NCBI GenBank assembly: GCA_017427945.1
Contig: JAFRRT010000002.1
Coordinates: forward strand, 45,757 to 109,756
DNA: 64,000 nucleotides
Source of the DNA: Muribaculaceae bacterium
GTDB lineage: Bacteria; Bacteroidota; Bacteroidia; Bacteroidales; Muribaculaceae
Reading direction: 5' to 3'
The position numbers and the translations under genes are program-made. A model generated the notes under the pieces. It searched no databases, was not told where the DNA came from, and worked only from the letters and a program-made list of their open reading frames with translations. This document shows positions 52,521 to 62,309 of the stretch, piece by piece (position 1 is the first letter of the stretch; each line of letters begins with the position of its first letter).

Positions 52521-54749
52521 ATGAAAAAAATCATCTTAATCTTAGCCCTATGGAGCACATTGCTGCTCCAAGCCACCACAACCGATTATACCCGATATGT
52601 CAATCCGTTTATCGGCACACAGACCGATTCCACCGGTGCCTTGAGCGGCAGCACATTTCCCGGAGCCACGATGCCACAGGGAATGGTGCAGGTGAGTCCC
52701 GACACCGAACAGATGGTGACCTGGGATCCCTGTTCTGGCTATGATTACAACCGTGACAGCATCTACGCCATATCCCACACCCACTTGAGCGGCACTGGCT
52801 GTACTGACCTGTTTGACGTCTCGCTCATGCCAGTGACCTGGAATGTAACTCCAGAGTATCTGGCGACAGGCAACTTCGGGCAAACTTTTTCACACGAGCA
52901 AGAAGCGGCAAGTCCAGGATACTATATGGTTGTACTTCGGGAAAGTGGAGTAAAAGCCGAGCTCAGCGCTACTACCCGTAATGGCATCCATCGCTATACT
53001 TTCCCCCAAGGGAAGCCGCAACAGGTGATTCTTGACCTCGACCACTCCACTTTTCGCGGCCAGGCCTATTACAGCGGGCGCCGCAGTTATGACATCATTC
53101 AGGCTCAGCTCCGCCTCGTCGATGACCACACTGTAGAAGGCTACCGCGTCATCACCGGCTGGGCCAAGCTGCGCAAAGTCTATTTCCGCGCCGAGTTTTC
53201 CCGTCCCATCACCGGGCACATGCTCATGGACGGCACGCGCACAGTGGGTGATGCTACGGTAATCAACGGGCGCACGCTGCGCTGCGCCCTGTCGTTTGAC
53301 ACTTCGGGTGATGATCAATTGACGGTCAAGGTCGCCCTCTCGGCGGTCGATATCGACGGAGCACGTAGAAACCTCGCTGCCGAAGCTCCAGGCTGGGATT
53401 TTGACCTATATGTCCGTCAAGCCCACGACGAGTGGCAAAGACAGCTGTCATGCATCGATGTTGACGGCACAGATGAGCAAAAGCAGATTTTCTACACCGG
53501 ACTCTACCACGTCTTGTTGCAGCCCAACACCATGAGCGATGTCGATGGGCGATACATGGACACCAACTACGAGGCACGCCAGATGCCCAAGGGACAGAGT
53601 TACCACTCCACATTCTCGCTGTGGGACACCTTCCGCGCCGCGCATCCGCTTTACCTCTTGCTCAAGCCCGACTTGGCGGCACAGTTTGTGAACGACATGG
53701 TGCGCCATCACGACACCTATGGCTATCTGCCCATCTGGGACCTGTGGGGACAAGAGAACTACTGCATGATAGGCAACCATGCCATCCCGGTCATCGCCGA
53801 TGCCATTCTCGCCGACCTGCCAGGCATCGATGTGGAGAAAGCCTATCGAGCTATGGTCGAGAGTAGCACAAGGCCGCACACTAACTCGCCGTTTGACCTG
53901 TGGGAAGAACTGGGCTACATGCCCTGCAACAAACAAGGTTCTTCGGTTTCCATCACACTGGAACAGGCATTTGACGACTGGTGCGTCGCTGCCGTTGCCG
54001 AGCGTCTGGGGTACAAAGACGACTATCATCACTTTGCCCAGAGGGCGACTTACTATAAAAACCTGTATGATGAAAAAACGGGGTTCTTTAGAGCACGTGA
54101 CGACAAAGGACAATGGGCAGAGCCATTTGACCCGCTCAGCTATGAGGACAACAGCTTTATTGAGGGGAACGCCTGGCAATACCTGTGGTTTGTGCCTCAT
54201 GCAGCCGAGCAATTCATCGAGCTTATGGGTGGCAAGAAAGCATTTCTGAAAAAATTAAATGAAAATTTCAGCCTCACTACCGTCAACCGTGAGGTTAACG
54301 GCAATGCTTCGGCGTTTATCGGCCAGTATGCCCACGGCAACGAACCCAGCCATCACACGGTCTATTTCTATAACTTCGCAGATTGCCCTTGGCGCACTCA
54401 AGAACTGGTTAACCAAGTGCGCTCCGAATTCTATAATGCCACTCCAGCAGGCTATGCAGGCAACGATGACTGCGGACAGATGTCGGCGTGGTACATTTTC
54501 TCGGCATTAGGCTTCTATCCCTTCAATGCGGGTGCTGCCGAATATGTCATTGGCACGCCATTGTTCCAACGTGCCACCCTGCACTTGGCTGGCGACAAGG
54601 AGTTTACCATCATCCGCAAGGGCGACAAGGGAATATACGTCAAGGAAATCCGCCTCAACGGCAAGCGGCTACAGGGTTTCAAACTCAGGCATCAAGACAT
54701 CATGGCGGGCGGAACACTGGAATTTGTCATGAGTGAGAGGCGCCCCTAA
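52521..54749 (+). CDS. GH92 family alpha-mannosidase, exported
   Basis: A 742-residue glycoside hydrolase. A signal peptide (about 1-18) is followed by DYTRYVNPFIGTQ, the standard GH92 start, an N-terminal beta domain and the (alpha/alpha)6 catalytic domain with GYLPIWDLWGQEN, and GNDDCGQMSAWYIFSALGF near the C-terminus. GH92 enzymes remove alpha-linked mannose with inversion and need calcium; Bacteroides species use them on host N-glycans and yeast mannan. No SusC/D pair or other glycosidase is adjacent, so this is a lone gene. The ATG at 52521 was chosen because the longer frame includes the promoter element. Confidence 0.95.
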   Translation: MKKIILILALWSTLLLQATTTDYTRYVNPFIGTQTDSTGALSGSTFPGATMPQGMVQVSPDTEQMVTWDPCSGYDYNRDSIYAISHTHLSGTGCTDLFDVSLMPVTWNVTPEYLATGNFGQTFSHEQEAASPGYYMVVLRESGVKAELSATTRNGIHRYTFPQGKPQQVILDLDHSTFRGQAYYSGRRSYDIIQAQLRLVDDHTVEGYRVITGWAKLRKVYFRAEFSRPITGHMLMDGTRTVGDATVINGRTLRCALSFDTSGDDQLTVKVALSAVDIDGARRNLAAEAPGWDFDLYVRQAHDEWQRQLSCIDVDGTDEQKQIFYTGLYHVLLQPNTMSDVDGRYMDTNYEARQMPKGQSYHSTFSLWDTFRAAHPLYLLLKPDLAAQFVNDMVRHHDTYGYLPIWDLWGQENYCMIGNHAIPVIADAILADLPGIDVEKAYRAMVESSTRPHTNSPFDLWEELGYMPCNKQGSSVSITLEQAFDDWCVAAVAERLGYKDDYHHFAQRATYYKNLYDEKTGFFRARDDKGQWAEPFDPLSYEDNSFIEGNAWQYLWFVPHAAEQFIELMGGKKAFLKKLNENFSLTTVNREVNGNASAFIGQYAHGNEPSHHTVYFYNFADCPWRTQELVNQVRSEFYNATPAGYAGNDDCGQMSAWYIFSALGFYPFNAGAAEYVIGTPLFQRATLHLAGDKEFTIIRKGDKGIYVKEIRLNGKRLQGFKLRHQDIMAGGTLEFVMSERRP

Positions 54750-54764
54750 GCCAGTCCTTAGTTT

Positions 54765-56108
54765 TTATACCGTGGGTAATGAGATACCGTCGAGTTGGCG
54801 GTAGAAGTTGAGTGCATATACGTCGGTCATGGCACTGATGTGGTCGAGCACCGCCTGTACCTGTTCAAAGAGCGTGGGTGAATGAACATCATATTGCTGC
54901 GGGAACTTGCTGAGTAGCAGCTGCGAGTAGTTGCGCTCGGGATACATGACCGCCTCGATAAGCTTTTCAAGCAACAGGTTGATGATGCGGTTACCTGCTA
55001 AGTCCACGTCAACGACATAACCCGCACGATATAGTTTATTGAACGCCAACGTGCTGCATGCCTTATAGGCCTGAGCTGGCAATGGGTCGATGCGGTCAAT
55101 CAGGCTGCCCTCAAATCGTCCCTCCATGATTTCATCCTCATGGGTGGCAAAAGCTGCGGCACACTGTTCCACCAACAGACCCACGATGCACGAGCGCAGG
55201 TAAGCAATTTTCTCGTTAGGATCAGCGACACGCTCCATGTGCTCACGCAGGTGGGCTTGACGTTCCTCGTCAAAGAAACCCAGCAGCAGGTCGATAGTCT
55301 CGTCAGTGCTGATAATTCTGAGTTTGTGGCCGTCCTCGATGTCCATAATCTGGTAGCAGATGTCGTCAGCAGCCTCAACGATATAAACGAGCGGATGACG
55401 GCAATAACGGTCCTCTTCCAACTTGAGAAGGCCCAATTCACCGGCGATGCGCTTGAAGATTTCCTTCTCGGTAGTGAAAAAGCCGAATTTGCCTTTCTCG
55501 CCGGCATGCATCGACGAATAAGGATACTTGACGATGCTGGCAAGTGTCGAATAGGTCATGGCAAATCCACCGGGCCGACGCCCGTTGAACTGATGAACAA
55601 GGGTGCGGAACGAGTTGGCATTACCCTCAAAGTGGATGAGGTCGTTCCATTGCTCGACAGTGAACTTGTCCTTGAACTCAAGTCCCTTGCCCTCGCTGAA
55701 GTATGCACCGATGGTCTTCTCGCCCGAGTGGCCGAATGGCGGGTTACCTAAGTCATGAGCAAGGCAGGCGGCAGCGACAATTTCGCCGATGTCGCGCAGT
55801 TTCTCGGCCCAAGGCTCACCCTTGTAGCGAGGCATGAGGCGGATGACCACCTCGCGTGCCATCGACTTGCCCACGCTGGACACCTCCAGACTATGAGTCA
55901 GGCGGTTGTGGACGAATATGCTGTCAGGCAACGGGAATACCTGAGTCTTGTTCTGCAAACGGCGGAAAGGAGACGAGAACACAAGGCGGTCGTAGTCGCG
56001 CTCAAAATCGCTCCTCACCCCACCCTTCTCATCGTGGTAATGTTCCAGACCCAACCGTTTATCCGAAATCAATCGGTCCCAATTCATGCGTTGTGTTGCC
56101 ATCGTCAT
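54765..56108 (-). CDS. dgt: Deoxyguanosinetriphosphate triphosphohydrolase
   Basis: A 447-residue HD-domain enzyme that cuts dGTP (or related dNTPs) into the nucleoside and tripolyphosphate. The metal ligands lie in NRLTHSLEVS and LAHDLGNPPFGHSGE, with the later EAADDICY. It has the usual Arg-rich start FSSPFRRLQNKTQVF. The promoter at 56123-56152 puts the transcript start near 56117, so an ATG at 56123 would not be transcribed; the ATG at 56108 (or 56102) is the likely start. It is divergent from dut, pairing two dNTP-pool enzymes. Confidence 0.95.
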   Translation of the reverse strand: MTMATQRMNWDRLISDKRLGLEHYHDEKGGVRSDFERDYDRLVFSSPFRRLQNKTQVFPLPDSIFVHNRLTHSLEVSSVGKSMAREVVIRLMPRYKGEPWAEKLRDIGEIVAAACLAHDLGNPPFGHSGEKTIGAYFSEGKGLEFKDKFTVEQWNDLIHFEGNANSFRTLVHQFNGRRPGGFAMTYSTLASIVKYPYSSMHAGEKGKFGFFTTEKEIFKRIAGELGLLKLEEDRYCRHPLVYIVEAADDICYQIMDIEDGHKLRIISTDETIDLLLGFFDEERQAHLREHMERVADPNEKIAYLRSCIVGLLVEQCAAAFATHEDEIMEGRFEGSLIDRIDPLPAQAYKACSTLAFNKLYRAGYVVDVDLAGNRIINLLLEKLIEAVMYPERNYSQLLLSKFPQQYDVHSPTLFEQVQAVLDHISAMTDVYALNFYRQLDGISLPTV

Positions 56109-56122
56109 TTCTAAATTTTTCA

Positions 56123-56152
56123 CAAAGTTAGCAACAATCCTAAAAATATCAA
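56123..56152 (-). promoter_or_regulatory. Promoter of dgt
   Basis: Minus strand: TTG (56150-56152), 19-nt spacer, TAACTTTG (56123-56130). It decides the dgt start. Confidence 0.75.
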
Positions 56153-56158
56153 AGCAAT

Positions 56159-56191
56159 TTGGGACGGGTTGCAGTTTTTAATGTACTTTTG
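56159..56191 (+). promoter_or_regulatory. Promoter of the dut operon
   Basis: TTG (56159-56161), 22-nt spacer, TACTTTTG (56184-56191); start near 56197, leader about 15 nt. Confidence 0.65.
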
Positions 56192-56211
56192 TACCTGTAA
56201 TTATTTGAATT

Positions 56212-56655
56212 ATGGAAAAAATCAACGTTAAGATAGTAAACAAGGGGCCGCACGAGTTGCCGCAATATGCGACGCCGCTGAGTGCGGGTATGGACCTGCG
56301 GGCATGGCTCGAGGAGCCGTTGACACTGCAACCGCTACAGCGCGCCCTGATACATACAGGCATCTACATCGCCCTGCCCGAGGGCTATGAGTGCCAGATA
56401 CGTCCCCGTAGCGGACTGGCTCTGAAACGTGGGCTTACCGTGTTGAACACCCCGGGCACCATCGATGCCGACTACCGCGGCGAGGTGGGCGTCATTCTCG
56501 TGAACCTGAGCAATGAGGTTCAGACCATCGAGAACGGCGAGCGCATCTGTCAAATGGTCATCGCACGCCACAGCACAGCGGTGTGGAACTCGGTGGACGA
56601 CCTTGATGAGACCGAAAGAGGAGCCGGCGGCTTCGGCCACACAGGCACGAAATAA
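56212..56655 (+). CDS. dut: dUTP diphosphatase
   Basis: A 147-residue trimeric dUTPase that turns dUTP into dUMP and keeps uracil out of DNA. All five motifs are visible: SAGMDLRA (24-31), [17 protein letters not shown], the [10 protein letters not shown] segment and [10 protein letters not shown] at the C-terminus. It is the first gene of an operon with a TPR protein and a DUF4292 lipoprotein, an arrangement common in Bacteroidota. Confidence 0.97.
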   Translation: MEKINVKIVNKGPHELPQYATPLSAGMDLRAWLEEPLTLQPLQRALIHTGIYIALPEGYECQIRPRSGLALKRGLTVLNTPGTIDADYRGEVGVILVNLSNEVQTIENGERICQMVIARHSTAVWNSVDDLDETERGAGGFGHTGTK

Positions 56656-56699
56656 TTCAAGTTTTTGAAAAACTTGAAGTTTAAAGTTTAGAGTTTAGA
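56656..56699. repeat. Long palindrome and heptad repeat between dut and the TPR gene
   Basis: TTCAAGTTTTT (56656-56666) is mirrored perfectly by AAAAACTTGAA (56668-56678) around a single G. It is followed by heptads AGTTTAA, AGTTTAG, AGTTTAG. Possible terminator-attenuator or repeat element. Confidence 0.6.
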
Positions 56700-56703
56700 G
56701 AGA

Positions 56704-58434
56704 ATGAAACGACATATTGCGATAATAGTGATTGTACTGCTGGCTCTGAGCGCCGTTGCGGGCAAGACTGAGACGGGCAATAACGGCGTCAGTCTTGCCG
56801 ACCAGCGCAAGGCTGAATACATCTTCATGGAAGCTCAAATCCAGAAAAACAAGGGAAATTATGACGCATTCCATGACCTGCTGGAGCACGCCCACAAGAT
56901 TGACTCGACGAACACGGCCGTATCGTTCTATATGGGTATGTGCATGCTCAGGATGAACAATACCACCAAGGAAAGATGCGAACAAGGGCTCGCGCTCATG
57001 AAAGAGCACTTCGACGCTCAGCCCGAGGACCTGTACGAGACAACCTTCTACAGCGATGCCAACATGCAACTGGGAAATCCCGAGGAGGCACTGAGGGCAC
57101 TTAAAGTCCTCAACGAGTACAACCCTAACAAGCTAGAACTCCAGGTGCGTCTTGCCGAGGCCTATGCCCGCACAGGTGACTATGTTCAGAGTAATGTCAC
57201 CTACGACAGTATTGCGACATTGTTTGGAAACGCCATCCAGCTCACTGCAGGAAAAATCAACAACTACCAGGCCTTGCAGGACAGTGCGGGAGCGCTCAAC
57301 GAAATGCGCCGCTTGTTGAACAAAGCGCCCAAAAACGCCGACTACAACATCGGCATGAGCAATCTGTTCCAGCAATATGGCAACACCGATAGCGCTTTCT
57401 ATTACCTGGACCGCGCACAGGAATATGAGCCAAACTACGGATACACCTACCTCGTGCGCGCTGACTACTACAAGCAAGCCGGTGACAGTGCGGGCTATGA
57501 GCAACAGATTTACAATGCACTCACTGCCGAACAACTGGATGTTGATTCCAAACTAAGTGTGCTGTTGGATTACATACGCCACCAACTTGCCATCGAAGAC
57601 ACTACTCAGCGTATCAACAACCTGTTCACGGTGCTCATCCAACAGCATCCCCACGAGGCCAAGATACATCAGCTGTACAGTGAATACCTGTATGCCCGAA
57701 AGGATTTGAAAGGTGCCATTGAGCAATTGGGCTACAGCCTTGACGTGAATCCCACCGATGCCGACGGATGGCGCAACATGGTTATCCTGAACATGATGGA
57801 TGATAACTACGACGACGCCATCAAGGCATCGGAAAAAGCGCTTGAGTTCAACCCTGGAAACTTTGAACTGATGAGGTATGTAGCCGGGTGTTACCACCAG
57901 ATGAAGAAATATGACAAAGCCATTGAGGCCTATAAAGACCTCATGAAAGCGGTGGACACCACCGATGTGGTGACCATGTCAGAGATACTGACCGGCATTG
58001 GCGATGCCTATAGTGAACTAGGTGACTCCATCAGCTGCATGGCACACTATGAGCTGGCTCTACAACTCGACCCCGAGAATTCTGGAGCCCTCAACAACTA
58101 TGCCTACTACCTCGCCCAACGTGGCAAGGACCTGGATAATGCCGAGGCCATGGCAGCCCTCGCCCTCAAGTATGATCCCGATAATGCCAATTTTATCGAC
58201 ACTTATGCCTGGGTATTCTTTGCCAAGAAGGATTATCAGAAGGCATTAATCTATATTCAGAACGCTGTTGAGAAAGACGAGGACAACCACCTGCTGGAGC
58301 ACTACGGCGACATCCTGTGGTTCAACGATGAGCAGGAGGCTGCCGTCGAGCAATGGACAAAAGCGCTCGAGCAGGATCCCGACAATGAACTGTTGCAACG
58401 AAAAGTAAAAGACAAAACCTATTATGAAGAATAA
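56704..58434 (+). CDS. Exported tetratricopeptide-repeat protein
   Basis: A 576-residue protein with a signal peptide (about 1-20) and about ten or more TPR units along the whole mature part; good examples are NSGALNNYAYYLAQRGKDL and the segment from KKYDKAIEAYKDL. TPR solenoids bind peptides or partner proteins. Position in the dut operon together with a DUF4292 lipoprotein is conserved in Bacteroidota and suggests an outer-membrane assembly or lipoprotein task, but none is proven. Its end overlaps the next start by 11 nt. Confidence 0.88.
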   Translation: MKRHIAIIVIVLLALSAVAGKTETGNNGVSLADQRKAEYIFMEAQIQKNKGNYDAFHDLLEHAHKIDSTNTAVSFYMGMCMLRMNNTTKERCEQGLALMKEHFDAQPEDLYETTFYSDANMQLGNPEEALRALKVLNEYNPNKLELQVRLAEAYARTGDYVQSNVTYDSIATLFGNAIQLTAGKINNYQALQDSAGALNEMRRLLNKAPKNADYNIGMSNLFQQYGNTDSAFYYLDRAQEYEPNYGYTYLVRADYYKQAGDSAGYEQQIYNALTAEQLDVDSKLSVLLDYIRHQLAIEDTTQRINNLFTVLIQQHPHEAKIHQLYSEYLYARKDLKGAIEQLGYSLDVNPTDADGWRNMVILNMMDDNYDDAIKASEKALEFNPGNFELMRYVAGCYHQMKKYDKAIEAYKDLMKAVDTTDVVTMSEILTGIGDAYSELGDSISCMAHYELALQLDPENSGALNNYAYYLAQRGKDLDNAEAMAALALKYDPDNANFIDTYAWVFFAKKDYQKALIYIQNAVEKDEDNHLLEHYGDILWFNDEQEAAVEQWTKALEQDPDNELLQRKVKDKTYYEE

Positions 58435-59257
58435 ACTTATCATCATTTTAGCTACCGCATGGCTGATGACTGCTTGTAGCGTCCTCAAGAAGGCAGCGCC
58501 CGCTCCTGCCAGCACCAACACTGCAGACCAAACAGAGAACACCACATCAGATCCGATGGAAACTGTTATAGCAACCCTGGGAGAATGGCAGACATTGCAA
58601 ACTGGCGGCAACATCTCCCTGAAAGGCAGCAACAATTTCTCTTCGTCAGTACAGGTGAGAATGGTACGGGACCAGGCCATCTTCATATCGTTGCGCCCCA
58701 TGCTCGGCATCGAAGTGGGCAAACTGCTCATCACTGCCGACAGCATCTATGCCATTGATAAGCTCCACAAGCGCTATTTGGCCGAGAAAGTCTCAATTCT
58801 CACTGCCGGCATCCCCGTCACAGTAAGTGAGGTGCAGGACATGTTCCTGGGACGACCTTTCATCATCTCGAAGGGAACCCTTAGCGAGAGCAACAAGGCC
58901 GAAATGACTGTCACCCGCGAGGGCAACAAGGTTGTGATAAAGCCCGAAGAAGAGTACAAGGGATATGGCTACACTTTCACTTTTGGAAAGTCCAACCACA
59001 TCACGTCGCTCGACATTGTTCCGACTGGTGCGACCTCTGCGGCCTATCAGGTAAAGTACAGCGATGTACGAAGCACCACGGCAGGCAATATCGCTCACGG
59101 CATCAACGCCCATGCTACAGTCAATAAAAAGAGCATGGACTTCACCCTTACCTACAAAGACATTGACTGGAACGGCAAGGTAAAAATCGACTGTAGCATC
59201 CCCAACGGCTACTCCCGCATGAACGCCAAAGACCTGTTCTCTATCTTTTCAAATTAG
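58424..59257 (+). CDS. DUF4292-family lipoprotein (LolA-fold-like)
   Basis: A 277-residue lipoprotein with lipobox LMTAC (Cys18), then a Pro/Ala/Thr-rich linker (about 22-45). The DUF4292 domain follows; it has a strand-rich half-barrel pattern similar to LolA/LolB, with ISLRPMLGIEVGKLLITADSI as the most conserved-looking part. The fold relation suggests lipid or lipoprotein handling at the outer membrane. The gene overlaps the TPR gene by 11 nt, so the two are translationally coupled. An EnvC-like peptidase gene that often follows in other Bacteroidota is absent here. Confidence 0.85.
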   Translation: MKNKLIIILATAWLMTACSVLKKAAPAPASTNTADQTENTTSDPMETVIATLGEWQTLQTGGNISLKGSNNFSSSVQVRMVRDQAIFISLRPMLGIEVGKLLITADSIYAIDKLHKRYLAEKVSILTAGIPVTVSEVQDMFLGRPFIISKGTLSESNKAEMTVTREGNKVVIKPEEEYKGYGYTFTFGKSNHITSLDIVPTGATSAAYQVKYSDVRSTTAGNIAHGINAHATVNKKSMDFTLTYKDIDWNGKVKIDCSIPNGYSRMNAKDLFSIFSN

Positions 59258-59351
59258 GCCACCAAGCATAAATACTGATGCCTAAAACTATAGCCTGATA
59301 TACTTTATTCAGGTTTTCTGCGTTATGTTATTATCTAACATAATTTTGTCA

Positions 59352-61733
59352 ATGAGATTCCAACACCGCATATTTTCGTTGATAGCGTGCATGTTGTGCG
59401 CCACGATTGCTTTTTCACAAGTCAAAATCACAGGTAAGGTAGTCGATGCTTCTGGCGAACCCGTTGAGTTTGCCACGATTCGCCTGTTAGGCACAGCTAT
59501 CGGCACCAATACCGACACCAAAGGCTTCTATGAGATGACTGTACCGCAGGCCGATACCCTGATGGTGGAATTCTCTTGCCTGGGTTACTCCACTGTTACC
59601 CGCCAACTCATCAAGCCCGAAGGCACTGTGACCATCAACCCAAAGCTGTATGAGAAAACGCTCGAACTTGGCGGTGTGGAGGTTACCGAATACAAGAAGC
59701 AGACCACCGGCATGCAAGGCATCGATGTGGAATTGCTGAAACGTACCCCCGACGCTTCGGGAGGCAGCGTTGAAGCAGTCCTCACGACAATGGCAGGAGT
59801 GAGCTCCAAGAATGAGCTGAGTTCTCAATATATGGTGCGCGGTGGCTCCTATGACGAGAACAGTGTTTATATCAACGGCATTGAGGTGTACCGTCCGCAG
59901 CTCATCAGTTCAGGTCAACAAGAGGGTATGAGTATCATCAACCCCGACATGGTGCGCAAGGTGGATTTCTCGACGGGAGGATTCAGCGCTGCCTATGGTG
60001 ACCGCATGTCTTCGGTACTCGACATCACATATCGCGAGCCCGAAGCATTTGAAGGCTCATTGTCAGCCAGTCTGCAAGGCGGTAGCCTGATGTTAGGACA
60101 CAGCACCAGCCATTACTCCCAGATGCACGGTGTGCGCTACAAACGCAACTCTTCACTCATGGGTTCGCTGGAAAGCAAAGGTGAGTATGACCCGCAATAC
60201 TTCGACTATCAGACAAGTCTTGTTTTCAAACCCACCGAGAAGTTGCGCTTCGCTTTACTGGGCAACGTGAGTATCAATGATTACCGCTTCACCCCGGTGA
60301 ATCGCGAGACCAGTTTTGGTACCAGCGAGGACATTAAATCGTTCACCGTCTTTTTTGACGGCTATGAGAAAGACAAATTCCAGACCTACTTTGCAGCGGC
60401 GGCGGCTACCTACATGTTCAACAACAAGGGTACCGACATCACCTTGCAGGCTTCGGGTTACCGCACCGACGAGTTGGTAAGCTATGACATCCATGGCGAA
60501 TACTGGCTTGACCAAGCGGGACAAGAGCTGGGCGTGGGCAAGTACCATGAGCACGAGCGTACACGCCTTAAGATGAATGTGATGGACCTTACGCTGCGTG
60601 GTCACGTCGGCATCAACCAGAACAGCATCTCCTATGGTTTGTCGATGCGCAAGGAGGACATCTATGACCGTTCACGTCAATGGCAATGGCGAGACAGTGC
60701 AGGCTACTCCTTGCCCCACATCCCCGATCAGGTAAATGTCATCTTCACCGAGACATCAAGCAATGACCTGAACACCACACGCTTTGCCGGTTGGCTCATG
60801 GACACTTGGCGCTTCACTACCAATGCAGGTTATTGGTCGCTCAATGCAGGCTTGCGTTTTTCACATTGGGATTTCAACGGTGAGACCTTGATTTCGCCAC
60901 GCATGAGTATTGGGTTCGTGCCCGAGCGTAATGGCAACCTGTCGTTGCGTCTGGCTGGTGGCGTCTATTATCAGGCACCGTTCTACAAAGAATACCGTCA
61001 GCAGGTCATGGACTCTCTCAATAACCGCACCATCTTGCTCAACAAGGACATCAAGTCACAGCGAAGCATACAAGTCATTATGGGCAGCGACTACACCTTC
61101 CGCGCCCTGGACCGCCCATTTAAATTCACAGCCGAGGCCTATTACAAGAACCTCAGCGACCTGATTCCTTATGAGATTGACAACCTTAAACTGGTATATT
61201 CTGGTGTAAACTCGTCAAAGGGTTTCATTGCTGGTATTGACATGAAGCTGTTCGGACAATTTGTTGAGGGTACCGACTCGTGGATCAGCATCTCGCTGAT
61301 GAAGACGCAGGAAGAACTCAATGGTGTCAAGGTTCCACGTCCTACCGATCAGCGTTACAGCTTCGCCTTGTTCTTTACCGACTATTTCCCCAACATTCCG
61401 CGCCTGAAGTTCAGCCTCAAGGGTATCCTCAGTGACGGTATGCCCACCACGGCACCGCACCTTACACGAGCCGACTCCTATGTGCGTCAGCCTGCATACA
61501 AACGTGTAGATGTAGGTCTGAGTTACGAACTGGTGGGAAAAGACAACCATCCCTATTCAGGGCTGTTCAGTCATTTCAAAGAAATCTGGCTCGGATTGGA
61601 TGTCTTCAACCTCATGGACATGGCCAATGTCAGCAGTTATTATTGGGTCACCGATGTCAACAACATCCAGTATGCGGTGCCCAACTACCTTACCCGCAGG
61701 CAGCTGAACGTGCGCCTGTCGGCATCATTCTAA
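59352..61733 (+). CDS. TonB-dependent receptor with N-terminal carboxypeptidase-regulatory-like domain
   Basis: A 793-residue outer-membrane receptor. The signal peptide (about 1-22, MRFQHRIFSLIACMLCATIA) is followed by a CarboxypepD-reg-like domain (about 23-105: ITGKVVDASGEPVEFATIRL). The plug (about 120-225) has YMVRGGSYDENSVYINGIEV and the barrel ends in RLSASF. It imports a ligand with TonB energy. No SusD partner is next to it, so it is not a classical SusC. A frame start at 59325 is also open; the ATG at 59352 gives the better signal peptide. The ligand is unknown. Confidence 0.92.
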   Translation: MRFQHRIFSLIACMLCATIAFSQVKITGKVVDASGEPVEFATIRLLGTAIGTNTDTKGFYEMTVPQADTLMVEFSCLGYSTVTRQLIKPEGTVTINPKLYEKTLELGGVEVTEYKKQTTGMQGIDVELLKRTPDASGGSVEAVLTTMAGVSSKNELSSQYMVRGGSYDENSVYINGIEVYRPQLISSGQQEGMSIINPDMVRKVDFSTGGFSAAYGDRMSSVLDITYREPEAFEGSLSASLQGGSLMLGHSTSHYSQMHGVRYKRNSSLMGSLESKGEYDPQYFDYQTSLVFKPTEKLRFALLGNVSINDYRFTPVNRETSFGTSEDIKSFTVFFDGYEKDKFQTYFAAAAATYMFNNKGTDITLQASGYRTDELVSYDIHGEYWLDQAGQELGVGKYHEHERTRLKMNVMDLTLRGHVGINQNSISYGLSMRKEDIYDRSRQWQWRDSAGYSLPHIPDQVNVIFTETSSNDLNTTRFAGWLMDTWRFTTNAGYWSLNAGLRFSHWDFNGETLISPRMSIGFVPERNGNLSLRLAGGVYYQAPFYKEYRQQVMDSLNNRTILLNKDIKSQRSIQVIMGSDYTFRALDRPFKFTAEAYYKNLSDLIPYEIDNLKLVYSGVNSSKGFIAGIDMKLFGQFVEGTDSWISISLMKTQEELNGVKVPRPTDQRYSFALFFTDYFPNIPRLKFSLKGILSDGMPTTAPHLTRADSYVRQPAYKRVDVGLSYELVGKDNHPYSGLFSHFKEIWLGLDVFNLMDMANVSSYYWVTDVNNIQYAVPNYLTRRQLNVRLSASF

Positions 61734-61742
61734 CAAGTATTA

Positions 61743-62309
61743 TTATAATTCGGCAGGGTCTCCGAAGAGGAGGACCATATCCTCGAAGCGACGCAGTGTG
61801 TCCACTCCAAATTTGGAAAGGCTCTTGCGGGCACGCTCAAGCGTTTTGGGAGGATCGTCCAAACGGCTCTTGCTGAAAAACTTGTCGGCATAGCAGACGA
61901 GCTTTTCCTCAAGGCTTTCGGGGAGGAGGTCTCGTGGCGGTGTTATGGGCAATCCCTGGGAAATGATCTCGGCAGATGAAATGCCGGCTCCTGTATGTCT
62001 TTCACAAACCCTGCCATGCCTGAACAATCCCATGCTGTCAAGCATCTTGCGGCCAATGATGCCATGCAGGATATAAGGCTCCGTACCATAGCAGCAAATG
62101 CCAGGGGCATCGGTACGGCACATGCCTATGTCGTGAAGCATAGCGGCCTCCTCGACAAACTCAATATCTAAGGGAATTCCCTTTTTTATCAGGCGCTGAC
62201 CCAATTTGACGGCAAGGTCAGCAACTTGCCGGCTATGAGAAACCAACACCCGGTAATCGTCGTTACCGGGTGTGTAGTATCGTTCAATAATGGATAGGCA
62301 ATCCAGCAT
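61743..62309 (-). CDS. HD-domain phosphohydrolase
   Basis: A 188-residue HD-superfamily protein. The metal ligands appear as HSRQVADLA, AAMLHDIGM, HGIIG and CERHTGAGI; YADKFFSKS completes the site. This pattern is that of small bacterial HD hydrolases acting on nucleotides or phosphate esters. The substrate is unknown. Its start shares one base with the ilvE stop (TAATG), so it is translated together with ilvE. Confidence 0.88.
   Translation of the reverse strand: MLDCLSIIERYYTPGNDDYRVLVSHSRQVADLAVKLGQRLIKKGIPLDIEFVEEAAMLHDIGMCRTDAPGICCYGTEPYILHGIIGRKMLDSMGLFRHGRVCERHTGAGISSAEIISQGLPITPPRDLLPESLEEKLVCYADKFFSKSRLDDPPKTLERARKSLSKFGVDTLRRFEDMVLLFGDPAEL

Noticed and set aside
59341-59348. TAATTTTG as promoter of the TonB receptor gene
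   Set aside because: It ends only 3 nt before the chosen ATG and lacks a TTG at the right distance, so it would need a leaderless mRNA. Read-through from the dut operon or another promoter is more likely.
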